The translations under genes and the position numbers were made by a program. From positions 26,169,572 through 26,233,571 of the forward strand of contig CM029612.1 of the NCBI GenBank assembly GCA_017311315.1: a DNA stretch of 64,000 bases, read 5' to 3'. Positions 11,960 to 22,136 of the stretch are shown here, one piece after another. The stretch's first letter is position 1; every line of letters begins with the position of its first letter. A model generated the notes under the pieces. It was not told where the DNA came from. It saw only the letters and a list, made by a program, of their open reading frames with translations, and made no database searches. Source of the DNA: Dendrocalamus latiflorus (Eukaryota; Streptophyta; Magnoliopsida; Poales; Poaceae).

Positions 11960-13310
11960 TGTCACATAAATACGTGACCGGTCGGAACCACCCAACACGC
12001 AATGCTCAAAAGCCTACGACCGATTCCCAGGTCTTGCGACTGCTTCGCGAGACCATACAACCGGTTAACAGAAGTTACGACCGTTTATCGCGTGATTTAA
12101 ACACCTTCCCGACCACATACAACACTTTTCGTCGTGGTCGAAGCCACTTCCGACCATGTGCACTGAGTTTCGCGCTGGTCGAAGCCCTTCCCGACCACAT
12201 ACAACACTTTTCGTCATGGTCGAAGCCACTTCCGACCATGTGCACGAGTTTCACCATGGTCGAAGCCCCTTCTGACCACATACATGGGCTCACAGTGGTC
12301 GAAGTCTCGTCCGACCACGTCCTGAGCACGTCACAACATGGTCGAAACTTCGACTACCGACCGCAGCTCTCGATAACGTGGTCGAAGCTTGCTGTTGTCG
12401 AAGACGCAACTACGACTACCGACTTCCGACCACTGACAATGTGGTCGTAAACCCTTCGGCTGACTTCTGACCATGACCAACGTGGTCGTAATAGCTTTCG
12501 ACCACTTGTAAAGGCTTCAGCTAGCTTCCGACTCCAAACAAAGTGGTCGTAAATGCTTCAGCTAGCTTCCAACTGCAAACAAAATGGCCAACGTGGTCGT
12601 AAATGCCAACGTGGTCGTAAATACCGTAAATACCAAAGTGGTCGTAAATGCCACCGTACCAGTGAAACTTCTCAATATTAATTGGAAGGAACACCTGCAC
12701 TAACAGAGTTTTATCTCAAAAAAATTTTCTATCTTTAAATTAACAAAATTAACATATGCATGATATTATATATATAATAATTATGCCACCGTAGTCGTAA
12801 ACGCCGAGGTGGTCGTAAATGCCACCGAAGTCGTAAACGCCGAGGTGGTCGTAAATGCCTCCGAAGTCGTAACGCCAAGGTGGTCGTAAATGCCAACGTA
12901 ATCGTAAACGCCAACGTAGTCGTAAGCGCCAAGGTGGTCGTAAATGCCAAAGTGGTCGTAAATTCTCTCAATAAGTGCTCTGATACCAATTGAGAGACCA
13001 TGTGGAGAAAACCCCACGTTTTAATGAGTAATTGACTGTGTCTCTGGGAGATTTAAGTTTGGTTTGGATTTTTTCTGCTAAGACGTAGTATACTGGCCAT
13101 GGTCCGAAGCTAGCAGGAGACTCTACGACCACTATGATACCGGCTAGAAATTTACGACCACACTGTCAGCAGTCAGAAGCCTGAAAACAAATGCTCGACC
13201 ATTTTGGCCGTGGTCGGAATGCTCTACGACTACGCTGGTCATAGTCGTAACCAGGTAGAAGGTTTGAACGCGTAGTCGGAGCATCGTCGACCACACTGTG
13301 CGATTCGGAT
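11960..13310. repeat. GGTCG(T)AA repeat field with LTR/primer-site remnant
   Basis: Three adjoining blocks built on GTGGTCGAAG or GTGGTCGTAA: about 80-bp tandem units at 12107-12262 (CCGACCACATACAACACTTT), 30-40-bp units at 12440-12660 and 12783-12965 (GTGGTCGTAAATGCC), and scattered words at 13080-13300. An AT-rich insert sits at about 12659-12783 between two copies of ATGCCACCGTA. At 12977-12988 the complement of TGGTATCAGAGC (tRNA-Met primer site) is followed by TGAGAGACC, so 12991 onward looks like the end of a minus-strand LTR. This is a third LTR-type sequence carrying the GGTCGTAA word. Confidence 0.65.
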
Positions 13311-13502
13311 ATTGAGGGGGTGGATTTAGTAAAGAAAATTTTGATGTATTATATAGGGGTAGAGAAAAAGCTACAATTCCACTTAATTCGTCTTAGACGA
13401 ACTGTGTGCAGTCTTCAACCTCCGTGGCCACTTGACGCACAGTTTTCTGTAGGAAATCATAGATGGTAATACTACCGTATACTGTGAAAATTGGAGAAAC
13501 AC

Positions 13503-13697
13503 TCACCATGAGTGACGATGATTTTCCACTTTCTCCCTGCATGCGATTTTGTTTTCAATATTTAACCCCTGCAAGTCTCTGTTAAGCTGATCGACCCTCA
13601 AATCCGAGGGTCGGTAACAAATAGGATATTTCCCAGCACATTGGATTTGCCAATTCCCACTTCCATAGTTCATCACCCAAAAATCGAAGCCAACCAT
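13503..13697 (-). pseudogene. Possible captured exon, unidentified
   Basis: An open stretch of 64 codons beginning MVGFDFWVMNYGSGNWQIQC, with a good donor (G|GTGAGTG) near 13500 on the minus strand. I do not recognise it. Its position within the Helitron and on the same strand as the other captured exons makes a gene fragment plausible, but it could be chance. Confidence 0.3.
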
Positions 13698-14055
13698 GAA
13701 TTCAGCTGTAATTCTAAGTTTCTAACTCCTAATACTTTATAAGAAATTCAAGTCCACAGCCCATGCCATGGAACTCCAATTACAATGGATTCCTTCTTTT
13801 CTTTCTTTTTCCCATTCACAAAGAACATGACACAAGTACATCGCTCTTTGACCCCTCTATACTGACACTTTCCACATATCAAAAGCAATCATATGAACTC
13901 GACACCTGAAGGGATATTTAGATACAGAAGAATGCCATGCACGAAAACCAAATGAATGGCCCGGATTCATATGCATGCAGAATTAATAGAAAACCTCCGC
14001 ATCAAATGCCTTGCTCTTTCAGAAAAATCATTGATGACAACTGCAGATCAACATT

Positions 14056-14525
14056 CTAAATCTGCCCAGCTATGCCGGCACGTGCCCTTAGCGCCTCAGT
14101 ACGTTTACTTCTTTCCATCTGTTCCACCAGCCAGTCTACGCCAGATTTGATCGCTCTCCTGCCAGAAAAACAACAGTGTCACATTAAAACAAAAGAACAG
14201 GCGTGTAAAATACTATGCACCCATTGACCAACGGTAGGGTCAAAGGCTTCTCAGTGTGTTGGACCACAGTGCAAGCTTGAACACGAGCATAGAGCTCAAA
14301 GTAGTTACTATTTGACTACAGGTCATTTGAGCAAAAAAGTAGTTACTAAATCAGAGAATTTTTTCAACTATCATCTGTTGAGGTGAAGAAGTTCAGGAAC
14401 CAGTGGGGTTGCTTTTCTCACCCATCATAGGCAGATACAGCCTGAAACATATATGGCCTCTCATCTAGCTCTTGAAGATGCAGATGTTTAGCCAAATCTT
14501 CGTCAGCGATAGCACCAGGTAAATC
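14056..14525 (-). pseudogene. Captured ARF/ARL-type small GTPase, last two exons
   Basis: The two exons are 14422-14525 and 14056-14158 (minus). The first begins with the DLPGA part of the NKQDLPGA-type G4 guanine-binding motif and continues to DERPYMFQAVSAYDG (G5 region). The second encodes AIKSGVDWLVEQMERSKRTE and terminates ARAGIAGQI-stop. Splice sites are intact (AG before 14525, GT after 14422, AG before 14158) and the phases join correctly. The pattern best fits the ARFRP1/ARL family of Golgi-associated GTPases. The P-loop and switch regions are absent, so this is a 3' fragment only. Confidence 0.8.
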
Positions 14526-15030
14526 CTGCTCAAAAAAATCCAGAAGCACCTCCGAATATGAGAACATTAGATGAATGAAATAAGCAATTTGACACAAGGA
14601 TCTGGATCCCATTCAGTACAAGTAAAATATGAATTAACTCAAATGATAACATGATCCATTTATGAAAAATGCCTTCGCCATGTTAAAGCTATTAGAAAAA
14701 TTGGATAAAATAAGCAACTTCAAAGAAATTGTCTGGTTAAACCAGAAGGCACAAAATTATTATATGCTCTCCACCTTTTCAGTTATTATCTCAATTTGCA
14801 CATGAATTGAAAACTGAGTTTCCCAAATATAGCAGCGTTTGAAGTATTTCAAATGATAGCAACAAGGGAAGCATACAGCATGCATGAACAGCAAAACAAG
14901 GGCAATTCGGCTTACTGTTTCCAACACATGATTACAAATAATGAGAAACTTGATGAGCTAATTGCTACACAGGAGATGACAATGATGTTCAGTATATAAC
15001 TACTTGTGTGTTTAGAAGCCTTAATTTAAA

Positions 15031-15354
15031 CGTCTTTGGCAATGGCTTTCCTTCTTCTTTCAGCTTTTGTATCCTCTCCTGGGCCTCTTTAGCCCATGTG
15101 TACTTGGCTAGTATATGCTCCACATCAGCAATTGTGCAGTTGCAGTACTTGGTGGCATTAATTTTATCACTGTTTTGGAGTTTCTGCAAAAAAAGCGCAG
15201 CACACAATCAACAAACCTCCACGCAGAAATGGCGAGCATTATGTACTAAAAATACAACGCAACCACTCTGATCATTGTATACCTCGCCGGTGGGGTCGAT
15301 GGCGCCGAGGTAGCGGAGGACGGCGGAGTGCTTCTCGAAGGCTTCTCGAAGGCA
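15031..15354 (-). pseudogene. Captured two-exon fragment of an unidentified conserved gene
   Basis: Exon A (about 15284-15354) encodes HSAVLRYLGAIDPTGE and ends at a GT donor. A 100-bp intron follows. Exon B (about 15031-15183) starts after TTTTTTGCAG and encodes DVEHILAKYTWAKEAQERIQ followed by a Lys-rich helix. The clean intron and coding character argue for a real host gene, but I cannot name it. The left edge of exon A carries a short direct repeat (CTTCTCGAAGG twice) next to a duplicated intron segment. Confidence 0.6.
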
Positions 15355-15383
15355 TTATGTACTAAAAATACAACGCAACCACT
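15239..15383. repeat. 29-bp direct duplication at a capture junction
   Basis: TTATGTACTAAAAATACAACG plus 8 more bases occurs at 15239-15267 (inside the intron of the unidentified fragment) and again at 15355-15383, exactly between that fragment and the phosphomevalonate kinase exon. It looks like filler DNA from template switching. Confidence 0.9.
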
Positions 15384-16579
15384 ACTGCTGGAAGATCGTC
15401 CAAAACACGAAAGATTAACAGCTCCAAGATAGTGAAGAAGAGCTGCAACAACTGATGTGGTCATGGCAGCTGATGACCCAAGTCCAGTTTTGGCTACTTC
15501 ATGTTTGCATTTTTCTCCAGTAATTGTTCCATTAGCAACTTCTGAGTTAAAAACGTAATTGAACAAAATGGAGGCAGTGAAAGCAACACCTCTGGAATTA
15601 AAGGGAGACCGCGTGCTTCAATCTGAAGAAACAATGGAAATCCACAAGCTAATTATTTACTAATGACACAAAGCTTTCTGGGTGAGCTATATTTGTAAGA
15701 CATATATAGGTCAAACATGGGAAACCAATACAATTTATTCTAGATATTTAGTGCGTAGAAAAAGTAGATTTACAGCTTATAAAACCATGCACAGAAAGAG
15801 TAACTTCTTAATGCTTACAGACCGACATCTCACTCCATCCATTTTTATGTTTTTTCCAAGCTAGTTACCTCTTTACACAATAAATGTTATCATGAATACA
15901 TAAAGCATAAAAAGGAAAAATAATTTCAAACGTTATTAACTGTACAAGAGAAAGAATCCAACCTCTAAAAAAAGGGAGAAAGAACACAAGTGTTTTTATG
16001 CACATCCTATGTCATATATGAACATGTCACTATAACTAATTTGAGTTTTGCATCTGGTATCCTCCTTTGTAGGAAAAATCCCACTTTGAAATTGTGGTTA
16101 TGTTGAAAGTAATGCCCTGTTGTTATAACCAATTCTACCCAATCCATTGCAGCTCCAGATAGGCAATGTCTAACCTACTGCCACTGAAATGATACTTTTA
16201 TCATAAAAGCTATGATCATCAGGTATCGGCTATGGAGAAGGAAAATGCTTAGCACAAGCATAACACAGAACAGTTCATCACTTTTAAGTCTTACATTAGG
16301 CATTGGCAACTATGTTACTGTTTTAATGGAATGTGGAGAAAATATATGTTCAAGATTAGATGGCTTCAAAATTAGCAAAGCTGCAAGGAGCAACAAGGGC
16401 CATGTCAAGATCAAATCCCTCCTTTTCTTTTAACTTTTGGGTTGTGGATGGGTGTAATGAAGCTCTGCAAAAGGCGAAAAACACAATAACACATACGCAT
16501 AAGCTTATTCGAATAAGATGATTTACCTGCTTTCTATAAGAATAGAAATCATTGCAACCCAGAATAGTAATGTTCAGAC
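15384..16579 (-). pseudogene. Captured phosphomevalonate kinase fragment
   Basis: Two exons of the mevalonate-pathway enzyme that phosphorylates 5-phosphomevalonate. The exon at 16527-16579 encodes GLNITILGCNDFYSYRKQ. The exon at 15384-15622 encodes IEARGLPLIPEV, then after a frameshift EVAKTGLGSSAAMTTSVVAA and LLHYLGAVNL. KTGLGSSAA is the GHMP-kinase phosphate-binding (ATP) loop. Splice sites flank both exons. The frameshift after SIT (about 15570) and the absence of N- and C-terminal parts show it is a fragment. Confidence 0.85.
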
Positions 16580-16711
16580 CTGCACAAATAAGTTTGAAAA
16601 CTTTACAAAGATGAGATCAAATTATAATATACAACGCGGGGGTGGTGGTGATGTCGCGGGACGGCGGGTCGACGATGTGGGAGGTGAAGGGCAGTAATGT
16701 CAACCATACCT

Positions 16712-16765
16712 GCACCACCAAGAATTTCCTTTGGAATGTTTTGTTTCTTAGCATCAGACCACTAA
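16712..16765 (-). pseudogene. Short possible exon, unidentified
   Basis: The minus strand reads SDAKKQNIPKEILGGAG followed by a GTATGG donor, between the TORTIFOLIA1-like and PMK exons. It is followed on the minus strand by a GC-rich patch (about 16638-16700) unlike its AT-rich surroundings. Origin not recognised. Confidence 0.3.
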
Positions 16766-16920
16766 GGTTTGTTACACACCAATGATAAAATTAAATAAAC
16801 TTCATCTGGCCACAACTATTGGTGAAACGGAATGGCATATAACCTACTTTTTGGTAAACATAACATTTTAAATTGCAGAGAGCTATATTATTAGAGTCAT
16901 AATTAGCAAAAAAAATTTAC

Positions 16921-17216
16921 CTTGATTTTTGTAGAGTCAAATCCTTTATCCTGCCTTCTTGAGTAACCACTGTTCTCCCAATAGATAAAATGTTTGGAGC
17001 ATCAGAGACAGAAAATCTGGAAGAGTGCCTACCACCATCGCGCCTTCTCCAGAATTTTTAGCTCAGAATGCAGCAGGTTTTCACATCAGGTTCTCTGTTT
17101 GACATCCTTCCTGAAGAGACAGCTAAATCACGAGAGATCTCATCCAATGCCATCTCCAGTCCATGGACCCTTGTCTCCAACGAATTCATGCCATTCTCAG
17201 ATTTCCCCATAAATTT
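16921..17216 (-). pseudogene. Captured TORTIFOLIA1/SPIRAL2-like exon
   Basis: One exon bounded by AG (before 17216) and GT (after 16921). It encodes the conserved coiled-coil segment NSLETRVHGLEMALDEISRD followed by LAVSSGR, and then the FWRRRDGGRHSSRFS motif of plant microtubule-associated TORTIFOLIA1-like (HEAT-repeat) proteins. A TAA between the two halves (about 17057) breaks the frame. The HEAT-repeat N-terminus is missing. Confidence 0.7.
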
Positions 17217-17762
17217 CTGATAAACAAAATGAAATACAAATGTTAGATGAGCTTCCAACAAATATGGAGAATATCGGAAGCTTGTAGCGTGAATTACTCC
17301 CGCAATGACTAATGACTACATGGCTTGCAATTTAACATATCAATTGCTGCCTGACAGATACAAGTAAAATCAGCAAAAAGATAAACCGATTCTTCTGCAG
17401 GATCAGATTTGAAATGATGATAATTGAAGAATAAGACATTGCCATATAGCATCTATCATGTTGCTATCAACCCCCTCCCCCACCCACACACAAAACCATG
17501 ACATTGATAGATGTCAATACATTGATTTGACTATTGGCATGAAGGCATATTCAAGAGCCATTTATATTGACAAATCAATGCTACACATTGAACACGTATT
17601 GAGACAAACTTTGCAATCATCATGTCTTCAGTCAATAAATCATCTTGAGAAAAGTTGAATCTCATAAACATGTTAAAGCTCATAGAAATCACATACCCTG
17701 AATTGTTATAAGCAGGACCAATTTTATGGAAAGCAAGTGTAAGAGGACCGACCTTCTTGGAT

Positions 17763-18073
17763 GATAATACATTCAATAGTGGGATCATTTGCCTATAATA
17801 ATAAGACAAAAAGGAGCAGTGTGTATTGATGATTAAATTCTATTCGGGATACACCTAAAACCACACAGAATCAACTATGGCAACATTAGCAGGAACAATT
17901 GCCTCTGAATAATAAATGAATCTGGATCACAAGTCTACCATAAATACCAGCAGAAAAAAAGAGAGGAATCTTTTGCCCTCAAGCAATGGAGTTCATGACA
18001 TCAATGGTAGATATCCCTGTTTGAATCATCTCTTCTGGATAGGTTCTCTCACTGGGGTTAATAGAACTTCCTG
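17763..18073 (-). pseudogene. Captured V-type H+-ATPase subunit B fragment
   Basis: The exon at about 17945-18073 (after TTCCAG) encodes SSINPSERTYPEEMIQTGIS and TIDVMNSIA, then TGA where the family has Arg (ARGQKIPLF), so it is nonsense-mutated. About 150 bp further on, 17763-17792 (after an AG acceptor) encodes ANDPTIECII, matching the LANDPTIERII region. Exons normally between these are missing. Subunit B is the non-catalytic nucleotide-binding subunit of the vacuolar proton pump. Only internal fragments are present. Confidence 0.8.
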
Positions 18074-18753
18074 GAATAAACATTAGAGTACATGATTATC
18101 AGAAGTCAAAGATGAGTAGGATTTAGCACCATCCATACTTCTAATTTTTATGTGTCCCCTCCATGAACATGCACTTATCCATGAGAAATAATATAATTAC
18201 AAGGCAACCAAGTAAATGCAAACAGATGTCCTAAATGGATTGTTAAAATTTCATTTAGCACAGTGCAAAACATCATAACATACAAACCAAGTACCAAACT
18301 TTCAAGGTTAACCTCACGCACGCACGCACTGTCCTAAATGGCATTAATTCCTATACTATACTTGTTAGAACATGTAGTCCTAAATTGCATTAATTCCTTA
18401 GTTCACACCGCACGCAGTTATTTAATTCTGTGGTAATATTTTCTTGCGCATTTATAGATACAGCAGTTGGATATTTTAATATACTAATCGCGAGTATATA
18501 TTTGACAGAGTAGCATGGTGTTTATGCTACTTCGTATACATGTTTGTTTGTAGATTGATAGACATACTTCAGTGCACTGAATATAAATGGGGGTGCAGGA
18601 TGGTCCATATATATGAATATATCTCTCTTCGATTAGTCTAATCATAGCAATTGAAGACATCTTTGCACACAACTAACTCTAATAATTGGAATTGAAGAAA
18701 TCAAGCAAGCTGCTGGGCTGGCTGAAAGCACAATGAGAGCATTGGTCCCTTAC

Positions 18754-19265
18754 CGAAGTCGGAGAATCGCTTCCGCGGGCAGTGGAGGAACTCGGCATAC
18801 TCCTGCCCACCATCCGTCTTGTGCACCTGCAGCACCAGAGGCCTACTCGTCACAATCCCTAATCAAACCAACAAGAATGCGAATTAATACCTCACGACCC
18901 AAGCCGATCCAAACCAAATGGCGCGCAAAATAAAAAAAATACGCGATCTAGCGACGGCATTACCAGATCCACGAGGTAGGAAGTCCCTCCCGACAATGCT
19001 CTCGAGCACCGACGACTTCCCGGAACTCTGGAGGCATTAGAAAAACGCAACCAAAGGGTGAGCGCCTCGGCCAGATCTGGGCGCGGGGGCGGCGAATCTG
19101 GAAGGTAGGTAGGCAGGAGGCGGTGCATACCTGGCCGCCAACAACGGCGACAGAGGGAAGCGCCTCCCATAGGGAGCCCCCGCCGCCGCCACCGTGGTCG
19201 CCGAGGACGGTGCACGCGCGCTGGATCCGGTTCACCAGCCCGATCAGGCTCTCCATCGTCGCCAT
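18754..19265 (-). pseudogene. Captured dynamin-related protein 1 5' end, 3 exons
   Basis: Exon 1 (19131-19265) begins MATMESLIGLVNRIQRACTV and ends VAVVGGQ. Exon 2 (18964-19027) begins SSGKSSVLES, completing the GxxxxGKS P-loop, and runs to DFLPRGS. Exon 3 (18754-18858) encodes GIVTSRPLVLQVHKTDGGQE and ends KRFSDF. This is the N-terminal GTPase start of a plant DRP1 (phragmoplastin), a membrane-scission GTPase of cell plate and endocytosis. All splice sites are canonical and the three exons are in phase, but the family's invariant RRPLVLQL reads SRPLVLQV and the rest of the protein is absent. GC-rich sequence to about 19680 is probably the gene's captured 5' region. Confidence 0.88.
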
Positions 19266-19875
19266 CTCGGGCGAGGCCGCACGTGCCTATTCGCCGACGG
19301 CTCCGTGTACGATTGCGGCGATCGCCAGCGGCGAGCGAAGGAGGTGGCGGTGGAAGTGGGATCTACCGTAGCGAGGAGGGAGGCGCGTGCGGGTGCGGCG
19401 GTTGCGTGAGGAGGGAGGGGAGGAGGCGAGGGCGGAGCGGAGGAGTGGGAGAGGAGGAGGTGGCGGCGGCGCGGGGTGGGGAGGAGGAGGCGAGGGCGGA
19501 GGGGATGGGGCGGATCGGAGAAAGCGGGCGCGCGAGGGTTTGGGGCGGAGGAGGCGGGCGAGGGGATGGGGAGAGGCGGCGGGCGCGCGAGGGTTTGGCG
19601 TGCGGGGGAGAGACGTGGGGAGGCAGCGTCGGGGTTGCGTGGACGTGGGGTGGGTACCGGTTCAATCATGTGCATGATCTAAATAATTTTGACCTTAGGA
19701 TCTTCAATGAGTAAGAGAAAAAGACTTGAGGAGAGATCTAGGCCATTCATTTGTATGGAGTTGAAATCCTTTGGTACACAAATCTGGGTGGACTTAGATT
19801 AGGCATGACTGTGGGGGAGGTTGAGGGTGGTGGATTTAGCAAAGAAAATTTTGGTGAATTATAGAGTAGGGTAGA

Positions 19876-21837
19876 TGATCTCTTCAAATAAATACATAAG
19901 ATGGCTTTCTTGCTATTATTTTGAAGTTGCTTATCGAGACGGTTTTTTAAAGTGACTTATCGGCATTCGGTTCATTTATATAAACGCTCGCACTAATATC
20001 AAAGCCATCAGTAACAATCATAAACCATCAGCCGCAGCTGCATTTTCCCAAATCTCTCTCTCCCCCAGCTCCAGCCTGAGTGAGGTGCCTCGTCGTTGCC
20101 TATTCTCATCTGCAGCTCCTGACCTTGACGCCATCACCTGTTCCTGCCCTTGCTCCGATGCATCTCCTCTTCGTCGCATTGCCCGTTGCGCCTCCTTCTT
20201 GCATTGAGCCATGCGGTGCCATCCATGGATGCGGCAGGGAGGCATGGTGAAAATTTTGATTTTTTTCTAAATCAGTTTTCGAATGATTTGAAATTTTTGA
20301 ATTGAAGTTTTTTCTACCCATTTTGAAAGTTTTGATTAACAAATTCTCAAACCAAAAAAAAATCAACCAGAATGTTTTAACCTATTTTTGAAAGTTCCAA
20401 ACCGAAAATTTTGAATCCTTAGTTTGAAAGTTTCGATTGCTTTTGCAAATAATACATATATTACAGCCGGGGGGATTCCCCGGCTCTCACCGTGTCCACG
20501 TCAGCTGTTTCACGAAAAAGTCCCTGTATTTTCTGAAATTACGTAAAGGTCCTCTGTTCTCGCAAAAAGGTCCTTGTCAGGTTTTTTTCGAAAAGAACCC
20601 TCCACTTCACTGAAATTGTGTATCCTTTGTTGGATAGCGCCCCGCGGTTTTCTAAAATTACATATAGGTCCTTTTTTAGTTACGTATAGGTCCTTACAGG
20701 TCCTCGGATTTTTGCGAAAAAGACCTTTCGTTTGTCCAAAATTACTCATGAGTCCTCATTTTTTTTTAAGAAACTCCCCATAAATTATCGTCTCTTTTGC
20801 TTCAGTCCACATGGTAGCTAGCGCGGCGTGTCGCCGCGCTTACGCAGCTAGTGTTAATAACAGCATTCTCAACTCCGGCGTGGGGAGTGGGGGAATAGGA
20901 AATCGTTAGTCGTGCGCAAAGGAGAGGAAATTGCCAGCAGCTAAACACGTGTCTCACGGAGGGAGAAGGGGCGTTTATTCCCAAAAATATATTTGTTGAG
21001 TGGAAAAAAAATAAAAAAAGTGGATTGTTAGTGTTCGGACGAACGGTGGGTGATTTCCTATCATATTCTCCCATACAATATCGGTAAATTACTTGTGCAA
21101 TAATTTTAGTCACCATACCCAACAAAATGCATAATGACATTGGGTAAAAATCGAGAAAATTGAAAAAATATCATATTATCATAAAATGCATACTACCATA
21201 AATATATGTCTTTACAAAGTGCTAAAACAAAATTAGAATTCTCAAACAAAAAAATTAGAACAACACTTCAACATTTGAAAATGATAGTTGCAATATTTAA
21301 AAAATATCTAATGCAACAAAAAAAGAACACTAGAACAAAAAGATCTATGCTAACAAAACTGAACTCTTACTAAGGTATAAGAAGCTCCTAAGATTTGGTG
21401 GAAAAACTCATCGATGCTAGTAGAGTTGAAATTAGTAACGAAAATGGAACTCATGTGCCAAGAGGAGATGGGTGGTGGCCATCAACGACGAAATCAACAG
21501 CAGCGATGACGGCAATTAATGGTGGCATGGCGCAAGTGATGATTGGGAGAGAGAAAAATAGATTAGCAGGGAGGAGTATGGTGTAGGCGCACGTGCTATT
21601 TGGTTACTTAGCTTGCAAACAAATCCTCAACTTGGATGCAACCAAACAAAAAAAAATGCAGAGAAAATGGAAGGAAAAGCAGTAGGAAAAGAGATGTGAG
21701 ATCTCGGTGACCTGCTCGGGCTGCAGGTCACCTGCCATCGGCGAGCCAATAGAGGGGAGAGTTGTGGTCGCTTAGAGGGTTAGACTATTGGGAGCAGGCG
21801 AGAGAAAATATTGTAGAAACGGACAGCACAGAGTAAT
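19876..21837. other. No gene; AT-rich, one Helitron 3' end
   Basis: No coding sequence is supported. Positions about 20510-20760 hold a repetitive AAGGTCCT/AAATTACGTA-type sequence; 21170-21400 is A-rich. A plus-strand Helitron-like terminus lies at 20820-20851. Confidence 0.5.
20820..20851 (+). mobile_element. Helitron 3' terminus, plus strand
   Basis: A perfect 9-bp stem (AGCGCGGCG / CGCCGCGCT, loop TGT) is followed 7 nt later by CTAG and T, the Helitron 3' signature. No matching plus-strand 5' TC end was located, so element length is unknown. Confidence 0.55.
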
Positions 21838-22083
21838 TGTCGTAGGGATAGCCCCCACCTAAACCCAGCAGGCCTGGTAGGAGGTTATAAGGCCCAGAAT
21901 AGGCCATGTGTAATGACATAAGTGCCCCTAGAGGGGATAACCAGATTTAAGTGTATAACTGTAAAAGCACTCCTCAGAGGTATATATATGAATACAGGTC
22001 ATGGGGAGAGGGGAGCCCATTCTCACTCATCTCCATCACTCTCCACTACCATCTCTCTCTCTGTTTGGCCCGTAGCCACAACA
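21838..22083 (+). repeat. 5' LTR, non-autonomous gypsy
   Basis: It starts TGTCGTAGGGATAGCC and ends CCACAACA. A TATA-like TATATATATG lies at 21981-21990. It differs from the 3' LTR at only a few positions, so the insertion is fairly recent. Confidence 0.95.
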
Positions 22084-22085
22084 GT

Positions 22086-22096
22086 TGGCGCCGTCC
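22086..22096 (+). other. Primer-binding site
   Basis: TGGCGCCGTCC lies 2 nt after the LTR. This is the usual grass gypsy primer site; the tRNA is not determined here. Confidence 0.75.
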
Positions 22097-22136
22097 GTGG
22101 GGAGGACAAGACAAGCCTGAAGACCGAAGAAGAAGA

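Larger units (their letters stand above)
11837..19875 (-). mobile_element. Helitron with captured exons of several host genes
   Basis: Read on the minus strand it has the Helitron layout: host A (19876), then 5' TCTACCCTACTC (19875 downwards), then at the other end a GC-rich hairpin (about 11849-11865, stem CCGT-GC/GC-ACGG with one bulge), a short spacer and CTAG (11840-11837) followed by host T (11836). Insertion between A and T without target duplication is the rule for Helitrons. No Rep/helicase is seen, so it is non-autonomous. It carries exons, with introns and splice sites, from at least six unrelated genes, all in the same orientation as the element. A second copy of the 5' terminus at 13363 hints at a nested or duplicated end. 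Gene capture is clear; the exact ends are inferred. Confidence 0.75.

Noticed and set aside
12659..12783. AT-rich insert flanked by ATGCCACCGTA, possible small transposon with 11-bp TSD
   Set aside because: The flanking word is part of the surrounding tandem repeat unit, so the duplication may not be a TSD; no terminal inverted repeats.
17535..17809. 92-codon minus-strand frame (contains VGPLTLAFHKIGPAYNNSG)
   Set aside because: Only the first few codons, in another frame, match V-ATPase B. The remainder is not recognisable and runs through an intron-like AT-rich stretch.
19244..19715. Several GC-rich frames of 60-143 codons on both strands
   Set aside because: Low-complexity Arg/Gly or Pro/Ser peptides upstream of the captured DRP1 start; best read as promoter/5' UTR sequence.
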